64,000 nucleotides of DNA, taken from assembly GCA_030247885.1 (NCBI GenBank), contig JAPDRO010000003.1, positions 496,001 to 560,000 of the forward strand, given 5' to 3'. The position numbers and the translations under genes are program-made. The stretch comes from Taxawa tesnikishii (nom. ined.) (lineage: Eukaryota > Ascomycota > Dothideomycetes > Dothideales). Under the pieces are notes generated by a model. It was given only the letters and a program-made list of their open reading frames with translations, was not told the origin of the DNA and did not search any database. Of this stretch, positions 32,904-43,354 are shown in pieces (positions within the stretch are counted from its first letter, which is position 1; the number at the start of each line of letters is the position of its first letter).

Positions 32904-35264
32904 ATGCGTCTTGAGAATAACAGCGATCCCCGTACACGCCAGTCGCCACACCCTTTCTCCAACGGCTCTCCAGTGTCCACTCCTCTCAAGGGACCCTCAT
33001 CAAACTTCACAAATGGCTCATCTGGGAAGGCGGAGAGTAATGGCTATGCAAACGGACACTCTCCCACCAGGCCCACAGGTCCCTTCTTTGGGCACGATCG
33101 GGAGGAGGTCACCAGGATACTCATCCAAAGTCTGACGGATCTGGGGTACCACAGAGCGGCGGGAGAGTTGAGCAGAGAAAGCGGATACGAGCTGGAAGTG
33201 CCATCGGTGGCGGCGTTCAGGAGTGCAGTACAAAACGGCGAATGGGCGGAGGCAGAAGCATTATTGTTTGGTGTACCGCTGGACGACGATGGAGGCGGGG
33301 TATATCTCAAGGGTAACGGATACGCTGCGGACACATCAGCATGGCTCAAATCAAGCAGGACAAACATGACTTCCAGTGGCAGTGCTCCTGGATTACCGCT
33401 GGCAGAAGGGGCAAACAAGCAAGAGATGTTGTTCTGGATGCGGCAGCAAAAGTACTTGGAATTGCTTGAGGAGCGGGACATGGGCAGCGCGCTGATGGTC
33501 TTGCGACACGAACTGGAGCCTTTACATCAGGACACGAACCGTTTGCATATGTTGACAAGGTAAGGTACCCTTCAGTGAGTGTTCTCAACAGTCAGTCGAG
33601 GGGCAGACTGCCAACCGTCGCCAGTCGTGGGTATAGCTGCGTGGGTGCCAGGGATGCTTGATTACTAGGCTCGGGTTACCTTCGTAGCTATCGCTCAGTG
33701 CTGTGGACGATGGCTGCATGTCCTGTGTCTGGAGACATGTGCATACATGCAGATGTACTAGCGCTGCCACTGCTGTGAAGTCATAGCCAGTCGATGCTAG
33801 CGACTCACTGTTCAGAACACTGGGAGCGAGTTTGGAATTAGATACTGACGTCTACAGTCTTGTGATGTGCCCTTCTGCGGAAGACCTGAGGTCTACGGCG
33901 TCGTGGGATGGTGCTGCAGGTGAATCACGGAATCAGCTGTTATCAGAGCTGTCAAGTACGCCTGCTTTAACCGCCTCATCGAATAGATGGCTAACGTGCC
34001 GGCAGAATACATATCGCCATCCGTCATGATCCCCGAACACCGGTTAGCTGTGTTATTGGATCAGGTACAAGACAACCAAGTCCGGTCCTGCTTATACCAT
34101 AACACGAACGTTACACCGTCTCTGTATCACGATCATGTCTGTGAGAAAGACGACTTCCCACTGCAGACCGTGCTCGAGTTGCACGATCATACGGATGAAG
34201 TGTGGTATCTCGAATTCTCGCACGACGGTTCGATGCTCGCTACAACCGGAAAAGACAACTGCGTCATCGTTTACGAGACCTCATCGTGGAAGCCGCTGCA
34301 CCGGTTGGAAGAACAGCACGGTATCGGAGAAGTGGGTGGAGTCAGCTATGTTGCATGGAGTCCGGACGACAGATACATCTTGGCTTGCTCGAATGGCAAA
34401 GACTTGGCCATCTACGACACAAGAGCATGTGCAGACTCCCGTTTCACAAGTTGCACATACTGACACTCATACAGACCGGCCACCGCGTGGCTCATATGAC
34501 CGAGTTTACTTACCCAGTGACAACAGCTGCCTGGTCTCCGGATGGCCAGAGCTTCGTCGTCGGTTCCCAAGACTCAGAGAGGCCACTCATGCTATACCAA
34601 TTCGCTAACCAACACGAACTGCACAATTGGAAGCACGATCTCGGCAGACCGTTCCGCGTCAACGACTTGAGTATATGTGCCGATGGAAGCAGGCTGGCGG
34701 CCATCACTAGCGACAACTACATTCTTATCTACAATCTTCCGTCCAGGATACGGACCAATGAACTCAAAATGGACGACAAACTAACATGCATCAACCTGAG
34801 TCGTGATGGCAAAACTGTGCTCGTCAGTATGAACGAAGGCAGACTGTTGCTTTTGGATGCCGAGACTGGGACTGTGATTCAGCGGTACAAAGGGCTCAAG
34901 CAAAGCGAGTTTGTCATTAGGAGCCAGTTTGGTGGCGCCGGACAGAATTTTGTCATCAGTGGCAGCGAAGGTGAGCTGAACGGGGGCCTCCTTGGATTGT
35001 GAGTACTGACCGCTGTTGCAGATGCGCATGTCTACATATGGCGAAAACACACGGGGGCGCAGGTGGCCGCTCTGGAAGCCCACGGTTCCGGCACTGTGAA
35101 CTCCGTGGCATGGCATCCTACCAATCAGTCCATCTTTGCATCCGCTGGGGATGACAGGAGAGTCAGGATGTAAGTCCATCAGCGCGTCCGAGTGATATAG
35201 AGTACCTTGCTAATTCGTTCGTGCCAGTTGGTCGAATGCGCATCCGGCTATATACATGCAGTGA
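32904..35264 (+). CDS. GID7: WDR26/Gid7 homologue: LisH-CTLH plus WD40
   Basis: Probable subunit of the GID/CTLH ubiquitin ligase. Exons are 32904-33559, 33858-33955, 34006-34424, 34475-34970, 35022-35169 and 35228-35264, total 1854 nt, 617 aa from the first available ATG. After a Ser/Asn-rich N-terminus comes LisH-CTLH (DREEVTRILIQSLTDLGYH, then EVPSVAAFRSAVQNGEWAEA, about residues 64-118) and FWMRQQKYLELLEE. WD40 repeats begin with HTDEVWYLEFSHDGSMLA and include VAWSPDDRYILACS, AAWSPDGQSFVVGS and VAWHPTNQSIFASAGDD. Intron 1 is long for this locus (298 nt). Intron 3 (34425-34474) can keep the frame only with a GC donor (AGA|GCATGT). The real start may lie upstream. Confidence 0.86.
34425..34474 (+). 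other. Probable GC-AG intron in the WDR26/Gid7 homologue
   Basis: The exon before ends in YDTR and the exon after begins TGHRVAHMTEF, in a different frame. No GT donor joins them in frame. A GC donor (GCATGT) with acceptor ATACAG gives a 50-nt intron, the usual size here, and an intact WD40 sequence. Confidence 0.7.
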
Positions 35265-36191
35265 GTGCCCGAAACGGTAAATGTCGCAGCATTGTGGAAA
35301 TACCCGAGCAACGATCAGATATAGATTTCTTGCAGAATGGAACAATAGTCCACAACCGTGCTCTGCTTCCGTTTCTCCCTTCACATCTCCCCTTGTGGAG
35401 TTGTAAGCCAGGTGTACTCTACTTGGTTGAGCATGTTTCACGTCACTGCCGCATCATGTTGTGCACTTGGTCAAGCAACCAAGCGGTCTTGGTCCAGTCC
35501 GAAGGGAAGGAAGCGATCGGATAGATAAATGGAGTCGTACGTGACTCACAGGGGTGAAAGCTCGTTCAGTCTAACCGGAGAAGGTAAGCCCAGATCCATG
35601 ATGCGCTTAGGCAGCCGCGTCTCTAATTTTTAATACCGTCCACAGGTAGTCGACATGTCATCACTTGCATCGAAAGGCAGCGGCTTGTTTAGGCAAGCAC
35701 CAGGAGCCCTATATGCTCGGTTCATCGCGTGTCAGTAGCTGCCACTAACCGCTCCAGGCAAACACATCTTACATCCAGAGAATTCATACGCTTGTGGTTG
35801 TGACAAGGTTGTTGTTGCCTTTGAACAGCGGTTGGTCACGTATTGAGAAAGTCTGTTGAGAGCATTGTGAATGTTTTACTTCGTTCTTTCCGAAGGATGC
35901 GGACAACTAATTGTTGAAAACAAAGGAAGGTTTTTGATTAAAAGAAAATATCGACCGATTGTACGAAGGTCTTTTCCAGATGGACTCTTTCCTTCTCTTT
36001 CACAAAGGATGCACGCTTTGTTCAGCAACACGGCCACGACGAGTCGCACCTGCTAACTGTCACTGAACTTCGTACGGTTACTCACTGTAGTCCAGTTCAA
36101 TCACCGTCCTGGACTTCAGACAGTAGCCTCTCGTACTTGCGACACACAGACGAGATCTCGCCATACGCCAGCAGCTTGCCGGCTTGACAGT
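35265..36191. other. Intergenic region
   Basis: 3' flank of the WD40 gene and promoter of the SprT-like gene. No gene is supported. Confidence 0.45.
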
Positions 36192-37574
36192 ATGGAACAC
36201 AACCGTCACTCAACAAAGTGCTGCGCGCTCATCCCATCACCGAGCCCACACCCCTCCATCAAAAGGCTCAAGGCTCGCTCCGACAACCCTACCGACCCCT
36301 CCGGGCCTCATTTCCGGCTCTATCCCCTTGGTCATGAGCCAATGCAGCTGGTAGAAGAAACAATCAACACATTCGATCCGCATTCTCAATTCGCCGATGC
36401 GACCAGATTGGTACATCTGGGAGCCTGGGAGCAGTGGAAGCAGTGCTGGTTCGAAGACAAGTACGAGCCCACCCTTCTCGGCCCTGACCCTGACGAAGAT
36501 TTAAGTCCTAAGCGCATTGGCCTCTATGCTCTGGAAGAACAAGATGACTACAACAGGGATCTCCAGGAACTCCTTTCGTCTGCCCTACCTATTCTTAACG
36601 CACTCTTCTTCTGCAACGCGATCCGTGACCCGCAGATACAACTTGAACGCCGCATCGATCCGACAACGGCAGCGGGCGGTGAAAACGGTGAGGAAATCTA
36701 TGGCTGTGCCAGTCTCGCTCAGTGGCCACATGTCGACACTATGTTAATTCGAATAGCCGGACCCCCTCACGAGTACAGTATCGACACTACCGCATTGAGC
36801 GCACGTAGTCTCATCGGCACTCTGTTGCACGAGATGGCACATGCTTACCTCAAACAATACATATGTGTCGGGAACGCTTACGGATGCGGACAGCGAGTCT
36901 GTCGGAAACGTTACCTACCGATTCACGGTGTGACCTGGCACGGCCCGGCGTTCATGGAACTGGCGTCCGCAATAGAAAATGCCAGTTCGGACATTCTGGG
37001 TTTGCGGGTGGACATGGGATTGCGGGATTCACTGATTAGGGAGAGCAAGGCGCGAACAGCTGGGATGAAATATGCCCTACGCAGCCAAGTGTTGCTGGGC
37101 ACCTCGCACTTGGGCCTTGGCTGGGACGCCGAAGCTGATACAAATCCCAATCTAGACTTGCCAGATGACAGCAACAACGGTAATGACTACGACGAGTGGA
37201 ACCACGTAGGTCTGCAAGCCAACATTGACCCTCGCAAGAACAGACCGAAAGGATGGCCTGTACCATTATGGCGCCCATCGCGCCAGCGATGGTGCAAGCG
37301 TGTGTCGCATTTCCGTACTGAGGGCATCGACAGGACAAAGTTTCTTCGTCACCGGAGCAGGAAGGACGAAGACCGAGTTTACTTCCCTTGGAACATCAAG
37401 TGGCACTGCGAGAAGGCTCTGGAAGAAGGCAAGAGGGATCTGCGGACGGTGCTGTTGATGTGGTATTGGATGAAGCGGGGTGCATTTAACGAAGAGTGCG
37501 GTGCGGATACTCCTCAGTGGGATTGGAAACAAACAGGTGCACTCATGAGATGTATAACACCATCCTTCTGCTAG
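36192..37574 (+). CDS. SprT-like zinc-metalloprotease-domain protein, 460 aa
   Basis: A single-exon gene. The central region holds LLHEMAHAYL (HExxH, about residues 215-224) and, downstream, CRKRYLPIHGVTWHGPAFMEL, where the third zinc-binding His is expected. This is the SprT-like pattern (Spartan/Wss1-related proteins act on DNA-protein crosslinks). N-terminal residues about 60-150 are helical (AWEQWKQCWFEDKYEPTLLG) and the C-terminal third is Trp/Arg-rich (WRPSRQRWCKRVSHF). Fungal secreted-looking relatives exist, but no signal peptide is seen here. I infer a peptidase; DNA repair is only a possibility. Confidence 0.82.
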   Translation: MEHNRHSTKCCALIPSPSPHPSIKRLKARSDNPTDPSGPHFRLYPLGHEPMQLVEETINTFDPHSQFADATRLVHLGAWEQWKQCWFEDKYEPTLLGPDPDEDLSPKRIGLYALEEQDDYNRDLQELLSSALPILNALFFCNAIRDPQIQLERRIDPTTAAGGENGEEIYGCASLAQWPHVDTMLIRIAGPPHEYSIDTTALSARSLIGTLLHEMAHAYLKQYICVGNAYGCGQRVCRKRYLPIHGVTWHGPAFMELASAIENASSDILGLRVDMGLRDSLIRESKARTAGMKYALRSQVLLGTSHLGLGWDAEADTNPNLDLPDDSNNGNDYDEWNHVGLQANIDPRKNRPKGWPVPLWRPSRQRWCKRVSHFRTEGIDRTKFLRHRSRKDEDRVYFPWNIKWHCEKALEEGKRDLRTVLLMWYWMKRGAFNEECGADTPQWDWKQTGALMRCITPSFC

Positions 37575-38160
37575 CGTTGGTCCAGGACAACGATAGCGTG
37601 ATACTCGGTTACAAGCCGTTCTCTGTCATTGTGTACATCCTGACCTCCTCACCGTTCGGTTGGTCTAGCTTTCTTTTGAGCGTGCTGTGCGTTTGACCAA
37701 GGGTTGGTGCACAACGACCTTGTAAGAGGTAGGTTGTTGGGCAAGAAAGGCAGCCGTAGGGAGGAAGACAGGTCACTTACCACGAGGCTAAGAGGGTTAG
37801 CCAGGTATGTACATGGACTCACCACCATTGCAGCCGCAGCAATGCAAGGGTCAGGCATACATGCATGGCCATATCACGTCTCATACACGATAACGTGTTA
37901 GTGGTGAAGCCTTTGTTGGCAAAGCAAATTATTAAGCCGTCTGATATCCACTAGTTGCATGCAGAACAATGAGCAAGTGAACAGATAGCATGCGATTGAT
38001 CTCGGGAGTGTCCCAACTTCGCCGCACAGAATCTGCCAAGCCCGCCGATCCCCGTCACTCTCCGCAAAGTGAATCCTCCTTGGAGAACTTTACTCAATCA
38101 ACATTCATCGGCTTCTTGTGACGTTCTCTTGTCGCAGACTACCGCACACAGGCATTCACC
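37575..38160. other. Intergenic promoter region of TIM22
   Basis: Short frames only. Nothing recognisable besides the promoter of the next gene. Confidence 0.45.
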
Positions 38161-38916
38161 ATGGCGTTTCCGGGAATGGGTATGGGCCAACAAAACGCTG
38201 GTCTCTCGGAGCAGCAGATGCAGGAGCAGCAGATGATCAAATACGTACGCACATTCCGACGCGGTCGAGATTCTCCCAAGAGCTGGGAAATGAGGCGCTC
38301 AAGGGCAAACCACGCTGACAGGCAATGTGGGAGCAGATGCAAGCAGCTATGGAGTCGTGTCCAGCCAAGACGGCGATCTCGGGCGTGATGGGGTTCGGCC
38401 TGGGTGGTGTGTTCGGGTTGTTCATGTCTAGTGTAAGCATACCGTTCTGCACAGCACGTCGTTGCGCAAATCACTGACATCCGGATTTGTTGCTAGATGC
38501 GCTACGATACTCCCATGACCATTCAAGGTGCCGAGATCTCGAAACTTCCCGTAAGACAACAGCTACAGCAAGGGTTTAAAGAGATGGGAAGGGCAAGTTG
38601 GAGCAGTGCCAAGAACTTTGGCCTTGTGGGCGCGATATTTGCGGGCACAGAATGCTGTATCGAGGGAGTGCGTATCATATCACATATCATAAGCGTTGAG
38701 CAATGGGCACCAGGGCTAATGAGTGAGCAGTACCGGGGCAAGAACGACCTCACAAATGGTGTCGCGGCAGGCTGCATCACTGGAGGAGTGCTCGCAGCGA
38801 AAGCTGGCCCACAAGCTGCAGCTGTCGGGTGCGCGGGTTTTGCGGCGTTCAGTGCGGCGATTGACTACTATATGCGCATGCCCAGCGATGACCCGGCCGC
38901 TGATCCGATAATATGA
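38161..38916 (+). CDS. TIM22: Tim22, mitochondrial inner-membrane carrier translocase
   Basis: The channel subunit of the TIM22 complex, which inserts carrier proteins into the mitochondrial inner membrane. Exons are 38161-38244, 38322-38432, 38497-38667 and 38731-38916, total 552 nt, 183 aa, the normal family length. Tim17/22 hallmarks are [19 protein letters not shown] (first membrane segment), [30 protein letters not shown] (second) and [19 protein letters not shown] (third), then [16 protein letters not shown] (fourth). The third intron (38668-38730) is 63 nt, free of stops and in frame, so retaining it would insert 21 residues between ECCIEG and YRGKNDL, where homologues have none. Confidence 0.94.
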
Positions 38917-41090
38917 GAGGTCGTAGTAATAGAGGAAGACATGACTTGGGAAGCTGAACACAGGTATGTAAAAGTAGGATCAGCATCTGAGATGGAGTCT
39001 GGGTGGTGCATGGCTGGGGTTTGGCGCTGAAGAATAAAAGTGCACGGCGTCGCCGCGCGGATGAGCTCGTTCTCCTCCGCCGTCCTTCTGCAACTGCACA
39101 GGACGTGCGAATGAACGGGTCGCACATTGCCATGGCACCGTACAGGTTCGAGACCTTCGGAGTCAAGATGGTGGTGGTGGCAAACGCCAAAGGTACGCTG
39201 ACCTGCACTGGATCTTTTACGGAATATACCCTTCTCTTAATCACGAAGCGAGTCGCAAGACGCAATGTCTGCTTTTACCCAACCCGTGCCTCGACGGTAG
39301 CCTACAATGCATCATGCCAGCGCGGATCTCGCTGGGGAACTCTCTGCTTTTTGAAGTCTTCCGGACGATGATATCCGAAAACAGACATCGACCTCCTCGG
39401 ATCGTCGCCCCCTTGTGCAAGACTGCATCAAGAAGACGCAACGGAATCGTCAGCGATCGTATCACTAGAGTCGTCCTTGTACTTGTGCAACCTGAATCTA
39501 CCACAGAAACCTTCCGTACATTTACCCAAGCGACCCGTCTCTGATCAACAACTAGGATGCGCATTTCTTCTAGAAGGAGCCCTGCAGAACGCCAAAGCTA
39601 TTGATCCCGCGTGCCTGGCCGTGCCAGCAGCAGGATTGCCGACGCACAATGATGCTGGAGCGGCTCGTTGCAGTAGACCTCCTTCAATCGATCTAGAACC
39701 TCCACACTCCCAGAACGGTCGACGAGCCGTGCCCATGGGGTCAACGGGTTGGGCTATTGAGGTAGGTCTTGCCTTATTCGTTCTGCCATCTTCAACGATA
39801 GACATTTAACCGCACGCCTTCGAAGAGATGACGGGGGATCAGCGTATACAGGAGAGGATTGGCATGCAGTATGCCATCAGCAGTTACCAAGGGCTTCTGC
39901 TGCTTTTTCTTTCGCAAGCGTAGTAGTCCAGGTATAGAGGGGGAGGCCGAGGTAACGATGGTGAAGATAGAATCGACATCCCTCGATGGATCACTGCGCT
40001 GTTCAGGCTGATTGATTAGGCCACTTCCCTGTCAGAAGCATTTATTGCAAGGCAAAAGAGATTTGGTGCCATAGCATGGCAGATGCATGTACAATGTAGG
40101 AACCATGTCACTCGTGTTGATCTGCCGCGGGTGTTCCCCTTGTGGGTCGGGGCTAAAGCAGAGACGGCATCACGCGTGCATATTGCCACCAGTGGGTACC
40201 TGACAGTGCTCATGCTGTGACCGCACTAGGTCCTGTAGGATATACGCCACGGACTTCACGTCGTGATCAGGAGATGGCTCTGTTTGCGTGTATGTGGTAC
40301 GATCGTCACCTCTTTTTGTCACCTGCTTGCCGGGACGGCTTGTTACTTTTTCGACCGTCACTTAGCCTGTGGTTTTCATGCCAAGTTGCTTGACAATGCA
40401 CAAGCACTCGTAGATTAATGCGCCAAAGGGAGTGAGAGTGCTTGTATTTACCCGCCCAGTGTGGCGTCCGGGGGGCCATTGCTTGGTCTGCGGCTCTGGT
40501 GAAGCCCCCTCACAGATTCTCCGCGCGGACGTGTGTATCGCCAATGAACGTTCGACTCTTTTCAAGGCTCAATTGCAAGGCATCAGGGCACCATGTCCGG
40601 TTAAATGCCCCTGTTGAACGGTTCCTGGCCGAATGACATCGGACGCGGGCGGCTCTGCTTCGTTCGTTCCTCCGTCCGGCTGGCTCGCATCGCACCGCCC
40701 CACACAGCAAATCTCCCCAGTTTCAATGCCCGCATCCCCAGAGACTCTCCTACTCTTCTCTCATTGTCCTCGGCATATCATCACTTCCCTGCATTGACCT
40801 CCATCTAGATCCTCGTCTACCATCATCATGTATTTTGCTCTTCGTGTTTTAGCCGGTGCCTGTACCTTGGCCACGGCAGCTTGCTAGTGAACGGATGGCT
40901 GACGAGTTCATCGATCGTCTGCTGCAGTCCAGGCTAATTGGTTTTTCTACGACATGGTCCTTCTATGCAATAGATATATAATGGTCCTCCCACTCCAGAG
41001 GCAGACTTCTTTCTCGTCCATCAGCAAACAGCTTCCTTTCGTTTCATCCACACTTTCGCTACAACCGGCAGCTTCTTGTCTACCATCGAA
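38917..41090. other. 2.2 kb region without a supported gene
   Basis: The largest gap in the plus-strand run. Frames on both strands are short and featureless. The right end is the GH10 promoter with a CT-rich leader. Confidence 0.5.
40975..40982 (+). promoter_or_regulatory. TATA-box candidate of the GH10 gene
   Basis: TATATAAT about 110 nt upstream of the ATG at 41091, followed by a pyrimidine-rich leader. Confidence 0.5.
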
Positions 41091-42452
41091 ATGTCTGTTC
41101 GTTCCATTCTCTCCCTCGGCCTGATGGCTGTCCCAGCTGTCATGGGCACCCCAGTCGCCAACAATGGAAACACCAAGTCCGTTGGCAACGGCAGCGACAA
41201 GACTGTCACTGTGACTGCTGCTCCAGTGACTGTCACTGTCACCGCTCAGGCCTCCTGCAGCGCCTCGACTTCCCACTCCACCTCGACCTCCTTCTCCACC
41301 TCCACCACCCACACCTCCAGCGCCTCCGGCAGCCCCAGCACTGGCCCATCCAGCGCGAGCGCCTGCTCCACCGTCAGTGGCCTGCCATCCACCACTGTCT
41401 ACCCAACCACCAGTGGCACTGGCATGGCTCAGGCTGCTGAGAAGGCTGGCCGCTACTTCGGTACCGCCGCCGACATTCCAGGCACTGGTGAGGCTCAAGA
41501 CCCATACTACATCGCCGAGTTCAACAACAACGCCGATTTCGACCAGGCCACTCCTGCCAACATCATGAAGTGGATGTACGTTGAGCCAGAGCAGAACGTG
41601 TTCAACTTCACCGGCGGTGACTACTTCATCGCCCAAGCCAAGGGCAAGAAGATTCGTTGCCACAACTTGAACTGGTACAACCAGAACCCGTACTGGCTGA
41701 CCAACCCAACCACTCCATGGAACAAGACTGGTCTCCTTGCTGTTCTGGAGAACCACATCGACAAGACTATGCAGCACTTCGGTAACAACTGCTACCACTG
41801 GGACGTTGTCAACGAGGCCTTCAACGATGACGGTACCTGGCGCGAGGACATCTGGTACAACGTCACTGGTACCGACTACATCTACACCGCTTTCCGCGCC
41901 GCCAACGCTGCCAAGGCCAAGTACGGTATCAACTCTCTGCTTTTCTACAACGACTACAACATTGAATACAACGGCGCCAAGGCTCAGGCTGCTCAGGCCC
42001 TCATTCGCAACCTGACCGCCGCTGGCATCAACGTTGATGGTGCCGGTCTCCAGTCTCACTTCATCGTCGGCCAGACCCCAGGCCTGTCGTCTCAGATGCA
42101 GAACATGCAGAACTTCGCCAACATCAAGAACGCCCAGGGCCACAACATCTCCGTCGCCGTTACTGAACTCGATGTTCGCACCACCACCCCTGCCACCGCG
42201 GCCAACCAGCAGCAGCAAGTTACCGACTACTACAACACCGTCAACGCTTGCGCCAACGTCGCCCGCTGCGTCGGTGTTACCGTTTGGGACTTCGACGACA
42301 CCTACTCCTGGGTCCCATCCACTTTCGCAGGCCAGGGCTACGCTGACCTCTTCTTCCAGCCATGCGGCGCCAACACCCCGCTGGTTAAGAAGGCTGCCAT
42401 CGACGGTGTCATCGATGGTTTCTTGAACAAAACCCTCGGTACCTACGCTTAA
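41091..42452 (+). CDS. Secreted GH10 endo-xylanase-like protein with Ser/Thr linker
   Basis: A single-exon gene, 453 aa. A signal peptide (MSVRSILSLGLMAVPAVMG) is followed by a Ser/Thr-rich, likely O-glycosylated stretch to about residue 110, with no cellulose-binding module. Then comes a GH10 barrel. The acid/base Glu is in WDVVNEAFND (E242) and the nucleophile in VAVTELDVRT (E359). GLQSHFIVGQ and GVTVWDFDDTYSW are also typical. The substrate-binding block normally HxLxWHxQxP reads CHNLNWYNQNP, so Tyr196 replaces a histidine near the -1 subsite. TPANIMKW differs from the usual TPENxMKW. Codon bias is strong (third-position C), typical of highly expressed fungal genes, and this creates a long antisense frame. 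Confidence 0.93.
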   Translation: MSVRSILSLGLMAVPAVMGTPVANNGNTKSVGNGSDKTVTVTAAPVTVTVTAQASCSASTSHSTSTSFSTSTTHTSSASGSPSTGPSSASACSTVSGLPSTTVYPTTSGTGMAQAAEKAGRYFGTAADIPGTGEAQDPYYIAEFNNNADFDQATPANIMKWMYVEPEQNVFNFTGGDYFIAQAKGKKIRCHNLNWYNQNPYWLTNPTTPWNKTGLLAVLENHIDKTMQHFGNNCYHWDVVNEAFNDDGTWREDIWYNVTGTDYIYTAFRAANAAKAKYGINSLLFYNDYNIEYNGAKAQAAQALIRNLTAAGINVDGAGLQSHFIVGQTPGLSSQMQNMQNFANIKNAQGHNISVAVTELDVRTTTPATAANQQQQVTDYYNTVNACANVARCVGVTVWDFDDTYSWVPSTFAGQGYADLFFQPCGANTPLVKKAAIDGVIDGFLNKTLGTYA

Positions 42453-43354
42453 GCGGAAAGAGTGTATATCATGAACTGTTGAGTTTCTAGAGCTGGAAGT
42501 TTGCAACTGGGTTATGTAGGACATGAGGAATGATTAAAAGTTCGCTTCTACAATCTTGGATTCATGTGCAACAAATGAAGTGTCTTCGTGATCAGCCTGG
42601 ACGAAACGTGGGTGAAGCTCAGGTAAAGCCAAAGTAAGGTCAGAGTGGGGGTTCAAGTGAAGCCAAGATACGAGGAGCCCATAGCTATGCTTCATGCCCG
42701 GAGAAGACAGCTAAATCTCGGTCGCAATGCGGTTCTCGAAAGCCGTTGCTTAAACAAGATAAGACTCTGATGTAAGTCCATCTGCTTATCTGCTAAATGC
42801 CAGTGACTACGCTCTGCCTTTCGGTAAACGTGGACAGGTTTAATCAAATGCATATCTCGGGAACGACAGCGGGAGGGACTTTGACGGGCTTCTGCGTAAA
42901 GCGAGCAGAGGAGAGCCTATTACTGAGTATAATAGCTTTGTGGAGCCTACATGAACACAAGGTCCATCTTGAAGCAGTCTAACACCCATCTTCCAATGTG
43001 CGTGCACTTCCAATTTCCAACATCATGGAAGAGTCGGAAGACTGAAGTAGTTGAAGGTGCAGTCGAGGTTATTCGACAACCCCACTATTCCCAAGCACGA
43101 CCTTCCCCAAGGGGAAGCCCGAACCCTTTACCCATTTTAACCGGGACTACGTCGCGTATTTCGTTGTTTAGGCGCGTCACCCAAGATACACTGCCCCACC
43201 GCCGGAGTCGCTACGTCGATGGGGAGTGCAATAAATATGGGCGCCGTGCCGGCAGTAGGAAAAATAGTGGGTGCTACTTCTGCTTTTCCGTTTCCTTTGC
43301 GAGGACCTTATCGCTGTACGTCCCTGTCAGAAAACATTGGAATAGAGAGCGGTC
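42453..43354. other. Intergenic region with degenerate repeat
   Basis: 3' flank of the GH10 gene, containing a reverse-oriented CTTCACTT-type repeat patch, then the GH5 promoter. No gene is supported. Confidence 0.5.
42609..42665 (-). repeat. Degenerate CTTCACTT-type repeat patch
   Basis: On the minus strand: CTTCACTTGAA, CTTACTTTGG, CTTTACCTGAG, CTTCACCC, spaced about 11-12 nt. Confidence 0.55.

Noticed and set aside
38917-41090. Possible missed gene or transposon in the 2.2 kb gap
   Set aside because: Frames are short on both strands and I see no terminal repeats, transposase or polymerase motifs.
40947-42524. 525-codon open frame antisense to the GH10 gene
   Set aside because: It starts at a non-ATG codon and is a by-product of the strong third-position C bias of GH10; its Val/Gly/Leu-rich translation has no domain.
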